Shown here piece by piece: positions 51,688 to 62,094 of a stretch of DNA of 64,000 nt. The translations under genes and the position numbers were made by a program. This DNA is from Jingyaoa shaoxingensis (lineage in GTDB: Bacteria > Bacillota > Clostridia > Lachnospirales > Lachnospiraceae). Below the pieces are notes generated by a model. That model ran no database searches, was not told the origin of the DNA, and worked only from the letters and a program-made list of their open reading frames with translations. Each line of letters begins with the position of its first letter. The first letter of the stretch is position 1. Location of the stretch: assembly GCF_014385005.1 (NCBI RefSeq), contig NZ_JACRSZ010000005.1, positions 62,001 to 126,000 of the forward strand, in the 5' to 3' direction.

Positions 51688-52680
51688 CTACTGATTCTCC
51701 TTTATTAACAGGAACAGTAATTCCATCGTCAGATCAAAATTCACATTGGCGGTCAGTCTCGCCTTTGCCTTGCGAATTCCATCCAAAATCTGCTCCAGCC
51801 CTTCATAAGAGCAATGTCTGGTTTGCGTCGTAATTGCTCTCACATTCTCTTTAAAAATAATACCATTGGCATCACTGGTTGCTTTGAAGTACAGTACATC
51901 ACGGAACCATACTGCCAGCAGATCCAGATAATCCCGGATATCCAGCTTATATTCACTAACTGCCTTCACCGCCTGGGAGATCTCCCCAATGTCCATGTCT
52001 TTTACATGGGTCAGCAAGTGAATGGCTGCACCTTTGATCTCTGAAAAATACTCAGAGGATGCCAGACGTTCTGCCTTTCCTATATTTCCCTGTGCAAATG
52101 CCACACAGATATCAGCCTCATAGTCCGGGATCTGCACATGCTCCATCAGATACTTTCTTACCAGTTCATCCGATGCCGGTTTCATATTCAGCATCACACA
52201 TCTGGATAAAATCGTCGGTAAAAATGCTGCCGAATTCGTAGTAAGAAGTAAAATCACCACATATTCAGGCGGCTCTTCTATGGTCTTCAGCAGTGCGTTC
52301 TGTGCCTGCTGATTCATCTTCTCCGCATCCGGTATAATATATACCTTATACGGACTGCTGTACGGACGTACCTGCACATCTGCCACTACCTGCTCTCTGA
52401 TATCATCCACACCGATGGTGTTTAGCTTATCATGCGTCACTTCTATAATATCCGGCTGATTGTGTCCCTCTGCCTGACGGCATGACTGACACATTCCGCA
52501 CGGTTTTTCTCCCTCTCCCTGACACTGCAGCGCTCTGGCAAATTCTCTCGCCAGTGTCTTCTTCCCGCAGCCTTTTTCTCCGTTAAATATATAGGCATGT
52601 GATACCTTATCCATCTTCATTGCATTTTTCAGATGCTCTACCACATCTGTATGCCCGATAATCTGATCAAATCCTGCCAT
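51688..52680 (-). CDS. holB: DNA polymerase III delta' subunit
   Basis: A 330-residue clamp-loader subunit. Seen: Walker A-like GEKGCGKKT at 34-42, zinc Cys at 53, 61, 64 and 67 (CQGEGEKPCGMCQSC), KTIEEPPEYVVILLLTTN and the sensor PTILSRC. Order holB-ricT-trmN6-rsmI matches the B. subtilis yaa/yab block, supporting the call. Confidence 0.9.
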   Translation of the reverse strand: MAGFDQIIGHTDVVEHLKNAMKMDKVSHAYIFNGEKGCGKKTLAREFARALQCQGEGEKPCGMCQSCRQAEGHNQPDIIEVTHDKLNTIGVDDIREQVVADVQVRPYSSPYKVYIIPDAEKMNQQAQNALLKTIEEPPEYVVILLLTTNSAAFLPTILSRCVMLNMKPASDELVRKYLMEHVQIPDYEADICVAFAQGNIGKAERLASSEYFSEIKGAAIHLLTHVKDMDIGEISQAVKAVSEYKLDIRDYLDLLAVWFRDVLYFKATSDANGIIFKENVRAITTQTRHCSYEGLEQILDGIRKAKARLTANVNFDLTMELLFLLIKENQ

Positions 52681-52755
52681 GCCTTCTCCCTTCTGAACCA
52701 GGTGCTGCCTGATTCTCGTTACCGTTCACTGTATAGCCGGTAACTGATTATTCCT

Positions 52756-53352
52756 TTACTTCTTTTGCCCTGCCCGGATAAAAGCAGCTACTTCTTCTAC
52801 ACAGGACATAATGTCTTTATCATTAGAAAATCTTCTGTCAATCCCAGCTTTTGCCAGCTTCTCTTCCGCATAATCTGCCTGATCTGCCAGAAAACGCCTG
52901 CACAGTTCCTCATACTTCGGAACTGGCTGCTGCTTCTCACGCTTCAGAGCCCGCTCCAGGCGAAGTCCGTCCTCCACCTGAATATAGACCGGAACAACCA
53001 GTTTTTCTCCATAATAATTACGGATCTGTGCGTACGATTCCAGTGTCCCGATTGCCAGATAGTCTTTTCTGTTCAAATCCGCGTGCTCATCATCCACCGT
53101 AAAATATGTCCATATTCCATGAATGGTATGATAAGCACGTTTTTCAATCACTCTGCCTTCCTTCTCAAGCTCATTCAGGACATTTTCATCCACAAAATAG
53201 TACTCTTTTCCATCTGTTTCCCCTTTCCTGATCGGTCTTGTCGTATACATTACAAGAGGATTCAGATCCAGATCTGTACGGCTGATTACTTCCCTGTAGA
53301 TGGTATCTTTTCCTGTAGAGCTTTTCCCTATCATATAAAACAGTCTTGCCAT
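52756..53352 (-). CDS. Guanylate-kinase-like P-loop protein
   Basis: A 198-residue kinase with P-loop GKSSTGKDT at about 9-17 and the GMP-kinase pattern MYTTRPIRKGETDGKEYYFV. The last third is less conserved with guanylate kinase, so the substrate is uncertain. It lies just upstream of holB with a 75-base gap holding a GTTACCG/CGGTAAC inverted repeat (52718-52744). Confidence 0.75.
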   Translation of the reverse strand: MARLFYMIGKSSTGKDTIYREVISRTDLDLNPLVMYTTRPIRKGETDGKEYYFVDENVLNELEKEGRVIEKRAYHTIHGIWTYFTVDDEHADLNRKDYLAIGTLESYAQIRNYYGEKLVVPVYIQVEDGLRLERALKREKQQPVPKYEELCRRFLADQADYAEEKLAKAGIDRRFSNDKDIMSCVEEVAAFIRAGQKK

Positions 53353-53431
53353 TTGCTTTTCATTCTCTGCATTTTATCATACTTGAATTATCGATCACTG
53401 TCAATTCTTGGTAAATATTGTTTACTCTTCG

Positions 53432-54499
53432 TTATTGTTCTTCCATAATCTGAATGGCGCGTTTCATGCCTTCTCCGATGCTTACCTTTGCCTTCCAGCC
53501 CAGGCTCTCTAACTTCTCAGAATCCAGGATTTCACAAACTTTTGCAGTAATCTTCGGTTCCTTTTCGTCTTCTGGATTTACAAAAGAAAGCTTTAAGTGC
53601 TTTTCCGGGAATGCCGCTACCGCTGCTCTTGCCAGATTGCGGATGGTAATATTTCCTTCCTGGGAAGAGATATTGTACGGCTGCATTACCTGCCCCTTTA
53701 ACAACACGGTAAATACAGCTGCTACCGTATCTGTCACATAACAGTAAGAACGGTAAGGTGCACCACTGCTCTTTAACACAATATCTTCGTTGTTCAGCAC
53801 ATTTACCATGAACTGCGCCCATACACGGTCATCCCCCCGTCTGGTCGGTCCATAGATATAACTTGGACGTACGATCTTCACAGGAATACCATACTGCTTG
53901 CTGTAGCTGGCACATAAAGTCTCTGCCGCCCGTTTGCCAATTGCATAACAATTCTTATAAGAAGTATGATCCAGATATCCCACATCTTCTTCTTTCATGG
54001 ATTCCTTCGGATTCTCACCAAAGCTTCCATATGTCTTCAGACTGGAGAACATCAGCACCTGTGCCTGATATTTGACTGCCAGTTCCAGTACCTTCTGTGT
54101 TCCGATCAGATTAGCATTGATGGTTCCTACCGGATCATGTTCAAAATGCCATGCACTAGCCTGACTCGCTGCATGAATAATATAATCCACTCTTCCGCAG
54201 TCCGTCAGTTCACATACATCCTGTACCTGAAGTGAAATATCCTCACGATCCAGAATTTCTCCATACTTTTTCTCTGCATTCTCTCTTGAACGCACCAGTC
54301 CGATGACCTTCGTACCTGCCTGGTATCGGTCATTGCGCATCAGCAGTGCCAGTACCACATAGTAACTGATAAATCCATTGGCACCGGTCACCAGAACCGT
54401 CTTTTTATTCAGTTCCTCCCACGGCAGGTCTCTGTCCGTGACAGATTCCACATCTGCATACACCAGCTCTGAGACCAGTTCTTTTATTGTTTTTCCCAC
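53432..54499 (-). CDS. NAD-dependent epimerase/dehydratase family protein
   Basis: A 355-residue extended SDR. Seen: VLVTGANGFISYYV (the usual GxxGFIG reads GANGFIS), IIHAASQASAWHF, and the catalytic YxxxK in YAIGKRAAE. It resembles dTDP-glucose dehydratase/UDP-sugar epimerases. It overlaps the cytidylyltransferase gene by 16 bases, suggesting the nucleotide is CDP-linked sugar or polyol and the pair makes a precursor for the CDP-glycerol-type polymerases upstream. Confidence 0.82.
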   Translation of the reverse strand: MGKTIKELVSELVYADVESVTDRDLPWEELNKKTVLVTGANGFISYYVVLALLMRNDRYQAGTKVIGLVRSRENAEKKYGEILDREDISLQVQDVCELTDCGRVDYIIHAASQASAWHFEHDPVGTINANLIGTQKVLELAVKYQAQVLMFSSLKTYGSFGENPKESMKEEDVGYLDHTSYKNCYAIGKRAAETLCASYSKQYGIPVKIVRPSYIYGPTRRGDDRVWAQFMVNVLNNEDIVLKSSGAPYRSYCYVTDTVAAVFTVLLKGQVMQPYNISSQEGNITIRNLARAAVAAFPEKHLKLSFVNPEDEKEPKITAKVCEILDSEKLESLGWKAKVSIGEGMKRAIQIMEEQ

Positions 54500-55254
54500 T
54501 TGTTTTCTCCTTCTGACATTCTCTCGTTCAGCAGTTCTTCACTGGCGAACGCACGGTAACGGTTGTAATAATATCCGGAACGTAAGGTATACAGATCTTC
54601 CGGTGTTGTTACCTTAATATTCTGTCTTTCTCCGATAAAAATATGAATATCTTCGCCCAGTTCCAGTAAAAGTTCTGCAGAAGAAGTCGGATTGGTAATC
54701 CCTCTTTTCTCTGCTTCTTCATGTGCCCAGAGGATCTTACGGAATGTATAACCCTGTGGTGCCTGAGTAATGAACATATTGCTTCTCTTATAGCTCTTCC
54801 GGCAGGTACTGCCGTCGAAGCTCTCCAGTACAGAGTCGATACTTGGTGTCACCGGAACTGCATTTTCATACTCTCTTGCTTCCCGGATACAGTTTGATAC
54901 CAGTTGTGCGGTAATCATTGGACGAACGCCGTCACAGATCAGCACAATATCTTCACCCTTTGCCGTCTCCGCCGCTTTTACCAGACCATTGTGAATGGAG
55001 CCATGTCCGTTTGCACCCCCAGGCACAATGGCACGTATCTTCTGTACATGATATCTTTCAATCTGTTCCTTTAATACCGGAATCCAGCTTTCCAGACATG
55101 CCACCACGATCTCATCTACTTCCGGATGCTGGCTGAATACTTCCAGGGTGCGGATAATAATAGGTTTGCCATCCACGATCAGGAACTGCTTCGGCACATC
55201 CTGTGACTTCATTCGGGATCCTACGCCCCCTGCAAAAACTACTGCTGATACCAT
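54484..55254 (-). CDS. IspD/TarI-family cytidylyltransferase
   Basis: A 256-residue nucleotidyltransferase. Seen: VVFAGGVGSRMKSQDVPKQFL (the CTP-binding signature) and ICDGVRPMITAQLVSNCI. The family includes MEP cytidylyltransferase (IspD) and ribitol-5-phosphate cytidylyltransferase (TarI). Being among polymer genes rather than isoprenoid genes, a TarI-like function is more likely. It overlaps the SDR gene and follows the acyltransferase gene by 15 bases. Confidence 0.82.
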   Translation of the reverse strand: MVSAVVFAGGVGSRMKSQDVPKQFLIVDGKPIIIRTLEVFSQHPEVDEIVVACLESWIPVLKEQIERYHVQKIRAIVPGGANGHGSIHNGLVKAAETAKGEDIVLICDGVRPMITAQLVSNCIREAREYENAVPVTPSIDSVLESFDGSTCRKSYKRSNMFITQAPQGYTFRKILWAHEEAEKRGITNPTSSAELLLELGEDIHIFIGERQNIKVTTPEDLYTLRSGYYYNRYRAFASEELLNERMSEGENKWEKQ

Positions 55255-55269
55255 CTACTTTTCCTCCTT

Positions 55270-56502
55270 TTACGAATTTTCTTTCTTCTCCATATAGATA
55301 AATGGAATATGTTTCTGTGTAATTACTAAAAACAGTACACTGCAGATTCCTGTTGCCAGAGCCACAAACATCATATGAATAACATCATGTTTCCACAAAC
55401 CACATCTGCGAATCAGTCCAAACACCGGTATGATAAAACATTCAAATAGCAGAACAAATTTTCCGATATAAACCGCTTCTTTATATTTTTCATTTTTCTT
55501 TCCACAGATATATGGGAAAAATGAATTTACCAATATGCACAGCAATGCCATTCCCAAAAACAGAACTACAGAAAACGGAATACTGTATTGATACTTCAGA
55601 AAAATATCAGGATAAGCATTTTCAAAAATTCTTAAAATTGGCAAATGTACGCCTACATACAACAACGTATTCTGTCCTATGTACTTCAGAATTTTTATTA
55701 CAGGCATCTTCATGACAATCAAAATCACCGCAAATGAAAATGACAATGCTGTCATGTAATAAAAAATAACAGAATTTCCAAATTTGTTTGCTGTCATAGA
55801 AACTCTTCCATTCAGCTGATGGGTAATAGCACCTGTAACAAGCAAAACAGCAATGCATCCAAAATAACCAACATTCCTGAATGGGACAAATCTGATACTT
55901 TCATGACTCTTATAATAATCCATAAAACATTTTCCCACATACATAAATACAATAGCGGTAAATGCTACGTTAAAATGCCAGATATGCGTTACTCCCTGAT
56001 CCAGATAGCCGATACAGAGACACATTACTATTGCCAGTATCACATACTTTTTATCAATTCCTGCATATTTCTGAATCACTGCATACAAAACATCCGCTAG
56101 AAATAATACAAGTAAAAAATACAATGCATTGGACGTCGATGGTACAATCACGCCATTTCCAATAAAGATTCCATATAGTGCATCCCCAACACCTCTTTTT
56201 ATATTTTTCAGATAATGCCAGGCAAAATACCATAACGGAAACACTGCAAAACACATCCAAAAATACGGAATGATCAATTTCTGAATTTTATTCCATATAT
56301 ATTCTTTTATCGGTGTTCTTCTGATTTTTTCATCATTTAAGGTCAGGCCCGATATGATAAAAAACAATGGCATATGGAAGGAATATATGACTGACTGTGC
56401 TTCTTTTGGAAGAGCCACATGTCCCAACACCACCAAATACATGGCAATTCCTCTCAGCTGATCAATCCACACGATTCTCTCTTTTTTATTTACTCCCATC
56501 AT
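55270..56502 (-). CDS. Acyltransferase family 3 membrane protein (OafA-like)
   Basis: A 410-residue protein with about 10-11 membrane helices. The start IVWIDQLRGIAMYLVVLGHVAL contains the catalytic-type His of OafA/WecH O-acetyltransferases, then YSFHMPLFFIISGL with the conserved FFxxSG. It probably O-acylates the surface polymer. ATG 56502 is used; an ORF to 56592 overlaps the upstream gene. Confidence 0.85.
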   Translation of the reverse strand: MMGVNKKERIVWIDQLRGIAMYLVVLGHVALPKEAQSVIYSFHMPLFFIISGLTLNDEKIRRTPIKEYIWNKIQKLIIPYFWMCFAVFPLWYFAWHYLKNIKRGVGDALYGIFIGNGVIVPSTSNALYFLLVLFLADVLYAVIQKYAGIDKKYVILAIVMCLCIGYLDQGVTHIWHFNVAFTAIVFMYVGKCFMDYYKSHESIRFVPFRNVGYFGCIAVLLVTGAITHQLNGRVSMTANKFGNSVIFYYMTALSFSFAVILIVMKMPVIKILKYIGQNTLLYVGVHLPILRIFENAYPDIFLKYQYSIPFSVVLFLGMALLCILVNSFFPYICGKKNEKYKEAVYIGKFVLLFECFIIPVFGLIRRCGLWKHDVIHMMFVALATGICSVLFLVITQKHIPFIYMEKKENS

Positions 56503-56509
56503 CTTCCGA

Positions 56510-59056
56510 TTATATTCCTTCCTTTTGCCATTTATAGGCGTCTTCAAAAATACGTTTACAATTTTCATGATCACTGAAAGCGAAGAAATCATCCTGTCGT
56601 TCCCTGTAGAACGATTTTAACGCACATCCACTCTCCATATAAGCGCACAGCGTATCTACCAGTTCCTGATGCTGCGTACAGATCTCTCCAAATCCCTGAG
56701 TCTCATAGAAAAATCCTCCTTCCACATAATGCGGTGGGAGTTTTGGTGGATGATAATATACAACCGGTTTTCTCATATAGGCAAAATCAAACTGCACACC
56801 GGAATAGTCTGTCACCATCAGACTGGATTCACATAAGATCTTCTCATAGTTTACACCAAGGGCAGAGATGATCTCCACGCCATCCTTTTTTTCAAAATCC
56901 ACAACCTGTTCTCCAATATTCGGATGTACCAGATAAACTACTTTATATCCCGTATTCCTGGCAGTATCTAAAAGCTTCTGATCAGTGATCAGTCCATTGT
57001 AGATCTTGTAATAATCCGTCTCTTTAAACATCTCTGAGTATGGTCTGGATTCATTCTTTTCTTTTGCTCCCAGCGAAATATAAGTTCTCCATGTTGGTGT
57101 AATCAGAATCTGCTTCTGATCACGGTTCTTCAGACCGTCATACCTTGCCAGGCCTTTCAGCCTGATCACAGATGAATCCAAATAGCCATATTGCGGCTTC
57201 CGAAGATTGGCCACCTCATATTTGGACGCACAGTAATACAGTTTATTATTATTGAATGCCTGATTGGCATTAAACGCCAGATCCTGTACCGAAAGCCCAT
57301 GCTGTATACATACAGCATCCGCAGACAACAGATCCTGTAGATACGGAATCTCCTCATTGCTGATTCCATTAAAGTTATACAGGCCTGCATGGGTGGCAAA
57401 CACCATTTTCGCATGAAGGAACATCAATCTGTGTTTCCTTGTTCCATGGATCAGCGGCTGATAACCCTCTTCTCGTAATCTCTGCGTATCTTCCGCATCC
57501 TTGTTCATGACATATACGGGCACCACATCAGTATCCTTCCTGGTCAGTGCATACTTATAAAAGTATTCCCCGCAGTCACCGCCCTTATAGAGCTTATCAA
57601 AGGTGAGCCAGATATTTTTTCTGTGGTAATAAGGGTAACTGAGCCAGTACCATATTCTTTCTTTTATCTTCTCTTTGCCTTTGTCCTGCTGAGATGCAGC
57701 CTTCCAGAAAGCCAGTTCCTTTCTCAGATGTCTCCATCTGTCACATTCTTCAATTCGAATTAGTTTTTTCACATTGCCCCTGTTAAAGGTCATAACATAC
57801 CGGTCAAAACACCAGTAGGAAGCATCCAGAGCTGCCGATATTCTTGAAGTGTATCTTCTGGTAATAATTGGATGTTCAATCTTCTTTTTGTCACCCTTTA
57901 TTACAAACTGAAGCGTATTCTTTTCCTGAAAATCTTCTTTTTTCAGAATAATCCGGAATGTATATCCCCGGTAATCTGTCTGTCCAAAATAAGCAGTATC
58001 ATTATACCGGGCTGTTTCCAGATATTCGATCTCTTTTTCATTAAACAGAACACTCCACCGGACATCCGGTCCTTTCATAAAGAACGGACTGGAACAGTCC
58101 AGTATCAGTTTATCTTTTTCGTAATTTATTACATCAATGCAGACTCTCGGCAATACACGATTCCACATCTGCCGTCCATTGACCAGAACTCTCAAAGGAT
58201 ACTTCTCTCCTTTTCCCTCCTGCTCCGGATCCACCAGAAAATACTTTTCCTGCAGTTCTTTATACTTTAAATGCAGGAACTTTTCCTGCAGGGCAAAGGC
58301 CAGTGCATATCCGGACCATAATCTGGTTCCGGATATCATCAGTTTATCATCAATATCTTTTAAAATATCTGAAGAAATATCCCAGAATCTCTGCAGCTGT
58401 TCTCCTTTTAATACCTGTTTATCAGCATGATTTTTATTGGCATCATAACGGATGATCAATTCTCTTAAGAAATGCACCTGTACATACAGTGGCAGTTCAC
58501 CGGTAAACCGTTCTCTTGTCAGCTGTATATGCTTTTCAAAACAGTCCAGATACCAGTCTGTTTTCCGGTTATCTGAGTTTCTGCTCGCATCGCCCTGAGC
58601 CGGATGTCCGATTACCACCTGCGTTCCCCGGACATATCCCGTTATCATGGATTTTTCCGCTACTCTGTAGAACAAATCCGCTGCAACATGATATCCGTGT
58701 GACGGATCCGGCCTGTTTTCCTGTACTGCCCTGCTTCTGTAGAGTACAGCTTCATAATCATCCGGCAGGGAAATCAGTTCCTTCTGCTTCTTCAGATGAA
58801 TGATTTTTCCTGACCGTATGCTTCCCTGACTGCTGTCTTTTGTACTTTCCATATAGCAGCATTCCATCATGACGGTGTCCAGATGTTCTCTTTCTGCATA
58901 TTCACATGCAAACTGCAGATCTTCATCTGAAAAATTGGATCCTGCACCAATAAAAACAACATACTCTGTTTTCAGACTGTCTATACTTTTTCTAATATTT
59001 GTCCATAGATTTTCAGTTAAAGTATCTATTTTCAAAACGGTACACTGTTCTGTCAT
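56510..59056 (-). CDS. CDP-glycerol glycerophosphotransferase family protein (paralogue B)
   Basis: An 848-residue protein. The C-terminal ~400 residues are a TagB/TagF-type domain: VCIQHGLSVQDLA, YYCASKYEVANL, LITPTWRTY, VHPNIGEQ and MVTDYSGVQFDFAYM. N-terminal ~450 residues lack the usual GT-A DxD core; they resemble the paralogue's accessory region (YGYAPY-less). It transfers glycerol- or polyol-phosphate to a teichoic-acid-like polymer. It follows its 958-residue paralogue by 19 bases. Confidence 0.82.
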   Translation of the reverse strand: MTEQCTVLKIDTLTENLWTNIRKSIDSLKTEYVVFIGAGSNFSDEDLQFACEYAEREHLDTVMMECCYMESTKDSSQGSIRSGKIIHLKKQKELISLPDDYEAVLYRSRAVQENRPDPSHGYHVAADLFYRVAEKSMITGYVRGTQVVIGHPAQGDASRNSDNRKTDWYLDCFEKHIQLTRERFTGELPLYVQVHFLRELIIRYDANKNHADKQVLKGEQLQRFWDISSDILKDIDDKLMISGTRLWSGYALAFALQEKFLHLKYKELQEKYFLVDPEQEGKGEKYPLRVLVNGRQMWNRVLPRVCIDVINYEKDKLILDCSSPFFMKGPDVRWSVLFNEKEIEYLETARYNDTAYFGQTDYRGYTFRIILKKEDFQEKNTLQFVIKGDKKKIEHPIITRRYTSRISAALDASYWCFDRYVMTFNRGNVKKLIRIEECDRWRHLRKELAFWKAASQQDKGKEKIKERIWYWLSYPYYHRKNIWLTFDKLYKGGDCGEYFYKYALTRKDTDVVPVYVMNKDAEDTQRLREEGYQPLIHGTRKHRLMFLHAKMVFATHAGLYNFNGISNEEIPYLQDLLSADAVCIQHGLSVQDLAFNANQAFNNNKLYYCASKYEVANLRKPQYGYLDSSVIRLKGLARYDGLKNRDQKQILITPTWRTYISLGAKEKNESRPYSEMFKETDYYKIYNGLITDQKLLDTARNTGYKVVYLVHPNIGEQVVDFEKKDGVEIISALGVNYEKILCESSLMVTDYSGVQFDFAYMRKPVVYYHPPKLPPHYVEGGFFYETQGFGEICTQHQELVDTLCAYMESGCALKSFYRERQDDFFAFSDHENCKRIFEDAYKWQKEGI

Positions 59057-59075
59057 AACTCTCTCCCGTTTATCC

Positions 59076-61952
59076 CTATCTGTTTTCTGCTAATTCCTTC
59101 TGATATGCAATGGCATCTTCAAAAATTCTCTTACAGTTATCATGGTCCGCGTAGGCAAAGAAATCATCCTGCCGTGCTTTATAGTAATCTTTCAGTTTAC
59201 ATTCATGTTCCATATAATCGCAAATCGTATCAACCAGCTGCTTATGTTCTGTACAGATCTCACCAAATCCCTGAGTATCATAGAAGAATCCGCCTTCTAC
59301 ATAATGTGGTGGTAGTTTTGGTGGATGATAATAAACGACCGGCTTTCTCATATAAGCGAAGTCAAACTGAACTCCTGAATAGTCTGTTACCATCAGACTG
59401 GATTCACATAAGATCTTTTCATAATTCACGGTGGTTGCCTGAATCAGTTCTACATTCTCCACTTCACCGTAATCCTCCAGCTGCGCACTGGTAATCGGAT
59501 GAAGCAAATAGATCAGTTTATAGCCTGTTCTCTTAGCTGTCTCAATCAGTTTCTGATCATGAATCAAATCATTATAGATTCTGAAATAATCCGTCTCTTT
59601 GAAGTTTGGATTATATGGTCTGGATTTTCCCATAACAGACGGCATCGCAATATAACTTCTCCAGGTTGGCGTGATCAGGATCTGTCTCTGATCCTTGTTG
59701 ACAAGACCATCGTAACGTGGAACACCTGTCAATTTCAGATGTTCCGGACGATAATCATATTCCGGAAGACTCAGATTCTGGATCTCATACTTAGATGCGC
59801 AATAATAACGTTTATTATTATTGAACTGTCTGTGAGAATCATGAGCCAGGTACTGCACGGTCAGACCATGCTGGATACAGGTCGGACTGTATTCCAGTCT
59901 GTCCTGAATACCTTTTAACACATTCTTGGCAATTGCATTGAATCCCGGGATTGGCACATGGGTTGCAAAAATCATCTTTGAATTCAGAAACAGTAATTTC
60001 TGTTTCCAGGTGCTTCTGCTGACCGGATGATATCCTTCTTCGATCAGACGCTGCCTGTCAGGAGCATCCTCATTGATGATATAGACCGGATATACATTGG
60101 AATCTTTTCGACTGCACATATATTTATAAAAATATTCTCCACAGTCACCGCCTTTATACAGTTTATCGAATGCAATCCAGATATTCTTATTCTTATAATA
60201 CGGACGTGTCAGCCAGTACAGCAGTCTGAGTTTTAATGCTGCACGGTTCTTTGTCTTTCCGGACCACATATTTTTCAGGACGCGCAGTTCCTGTATGATA
60301 CGTTTCTTTCTTCCTGCCTTTTCTATGATAATCGCATTGTGCTTAAATTTTCCCACAAAACGTACCATATACTCGCCAAAACACCAGTAAGATCCAGGCA
60401 CTGTGCTGTTAATTCTTGATACATATCTTCCACTGATAACCGGAAGCATCAGTTCATTACCGTTTTGTTTCAGTTTAAAGGACAATACATTTCTTTCCTG
60501 CAACTGTTCATAAGGGATCTCAATGATAAACGTGAAAAGTTTGTATACATTTTCACTGAAGAATCTTACATAAGAATATCGTGGCGTTTCCTGAATAGGG
60601 TACTCCTGATCATTGATCAGAGCTTTTACTTCTACTCCTTCCGGGCCTGCAAATTTAGGTGCTGAAAATTCAATACTCAGTGTCTTTTTCTCATAGTTCA
60701 TTAAATCCACATGTATCGTTGGAATCAGTTCATTCGGGAGCAGACGTCCATTCATCCTGGATTGTACGGAAACTCTTTCTCTCTTCTGGAGACCAAATTC
60801 CATATTCAGATCTTCGCCATATTTTATCTGGAACAATGCATATGCCAGTGCATTTCCCGGCGTATATTTTTTTGCTGATCCTGCATATCCCCAAATGATG
60901 TCATCATCAATGTATTTCAGTATATTTTTGCAGACTTCCTTGAACTCCTGCAGCTTTTCTCCCTGTAACAGCTTTTTATCTTTGCTGTCCCGGTTATGTT
61001 TAAATCTTCTGCACAATTCACCAAAGATGTAATACTGTACATCCCTTGGGATCTCCTGATCCCGTTCCATAACCCACTGCAATGCCGGAAGATAGTTCTT
61101 TTCCAGTTCTTCTGTATAGAATTCTTTTGTCTCTTCTTCCGGAATCTCCTTTTTCGGTCTTCCTGCCGTATTCACATAACCAAATTTGGGGTATGCTCCC
61201 CTGTACATTGCCAGATTTCTTTTTCTGTTTGCCAGTTCCAGCATAGTTACTGCATATGGAGCATATCCATAGCCACCCTCTTCATTAAAGTGAATACCAT
61301 CCCATGCAGAACGTCTTATCAGACAGTTTGTAAAAGTCCATTCATTTTTTCTGAACCAGTCTATATAATCCAGAGAATATACCCCTTTTAACGCTTTCGG
61401 TTGTACTCCGCGTATCAGTTTTTTACTGTTATACAGATTCATGAGAAGAATATCTGCGCCTTCTCCTACTTCATCCATATATTCTTCTGATGTTGTCAAT
61501 GTTTCCTGACTGATTCTGTCACCCGCCTGAAGAATCTGGAAATAATCCGTATCCAACCCATCAATGACCTGATTCAGAGCCTGCCATTTTGGAATATCCT
61601 GCATATCAATTCTCTGAACCTGCTCAGGATACAGTTCCATCAATTCATTCTCATATTCCAGAATCATATCCTGCATTTCTTCATAGGTATAGAGTTTCTG
61701 TTCTCCATCTTCACCTGTCATAACCAGTCTTAACGTGTGTTTATTATCTGGTCGATAATGCAGTAACAGTATTTTCAACTGTTTATCCAGTTCTGTATTT
61801 TCTTCACTCAGATTGTCCTGGATCTCCATATCTTCATCGATTTTTTCTTCTTCTTTTTCGTCCTCTTCTGTTGGCCTTTTTTCTAACAGTTTTTCCATTG
61901 TAATCTGAATACTGTTAATCTTATAAATTTCCGAAACCAGTACGGTTACCAT
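59076..61952 (-). CDS. CDP-glycerol glycerophosphotransferase family protein (paralogue A)
   Basis: A 958-residue protein. After an acidic stretch (about 24-55) comes a glycosyltransferase-like region (LDYIDWFRKNEWTFTNCLI), then a central beta domain and a C-terminal TagF-type polymerase domain: ICIQHG-like TCIQHGLTVQYLA, LITPTWRSY, LLHPITSAQ and VTDYSGVQFDFAYM. The last 110 or so residues are almost identical to paralogue B. It starts the polymer gene set and has its own promoter at 62010-62039. Confidence 0.85.
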   Translation of the reverse strand: MVTVLVSEIYKINSIQITMEKLLEKRPTEEDEKEEEKIDEDMEIQDNLSEENTELDKQLKILLLHYRPDNKHTLRLVMTGEDGEQKLYTYEEMQDMILEYENELMELYPEQVQRIDMQDIPKWQALNQVIDGLDTDYFQILQAGDRISQETLTTSEEYMDEVGEGADILLMNLYNSKKLIRGVQPKALKGVYSLDYIDWFRKNEWTFTNCLIRRSAWDGIHFNEEGGYGYAPYAVTMLELANRKRNLAMYRGAYPKFGYVNTAGRPKKEIPEEETKEFYTEELEKNYLPALQWVMERDQEIPRDVQYYIFGELCRRFKHNRDSKDKKLLQGEKLQEFKEVCKNILKYIDDDIIWGYAGSAKKYTPGNALAYALFQIKYGEDLNMEFGLQKRERVSVQSRMNGRLLPNELIPTIHVDLMNYEKKTLSIEFSAPKFAGPEGVEVKALINDQEYPIQETPRYSYVRFFSENVYKLFTFIIEIPYEQLQERNVLSFKLKQNGNELMLPVISGRYVSRINSTVPGSYWCFGEYMVRFVGKFKHNAIIIEKAGRKKRIIQELRVLKNMWSGKTKNRAALKLRLLYWLTRPYYKNKNIWIAFDKLYKGGDCGEYFYKYMCSRKDSNVYPVYIINEDAPDRQRLIEEGYHPVSRSTWKQKLLFLNSKMIFATHVPIPGFNAIAKNVLKGIQDRLEYSPTCIQHGLTVQYLAHDSHRQFNNNKRYYCASKYEIQNLSLPEYDYRPEHLKLTGVPRYDGLVNKDQRQILITPTWRSYIAMPSVMGKSRPYNPNFKETDYFRIYNDLIHDQKLIETAKRTGYKLIYLLHPITSAQLEDYGEVENVELIQATTVNYEKILCESSLMVTDYSGVQFDFAYMRKPVVYYHPPKLPPHYVEGGFFYDTQGFGEICTEHKQLVDTICDYMEHECKLKDYYKARQDDFFAYADHDNCKRIFEDAIAYQKELAENR

Positions 61953-62009
61953 ATGTTTCTTCCCTTTCGCATATCTTTTTTTGAGCCTCGTCCATGTTCC
62001 TAATACTTA

Positions 62010-62039
62010 ATTATATCATACGTTCAGAGTAATGTTCAA
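62010..62039 (-). promoter_or_regulatory. Promoter of the CDP-glycerol transferase operon
   Basis: On the minus strand TTGAAC (62034-62039), 18 bases, TATAAT (62010-62015), leading to the ATG at 61952. Confidence 0.7.
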
Positions 62040-62054
62040 TAACTTTCCACTGCC

Positions 62055-62083
62055 AAAAGAGGCAGCTAACCGCTGCCTCAAAA
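62055..62083 (-). terminator. Terminator of the rfb operon
   Basis: GAGGCAGC/GCTGCCTC stem (62059-62066 with 62072-62079), followed by TTTTGG on the minus strand, beyond the rfbC stop at 62137. Confidence 0.8.
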
Positions 62084-62094
62084 TTATAATTACT

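Noticed and set aside
54484..55254. Cytidylyltransferase as isoprenoid IspD
   Set aside because: It overlaps an SDR gene and is followed by surface-polymer genes; no ispF is adjacent. IspD activity is not excluded.
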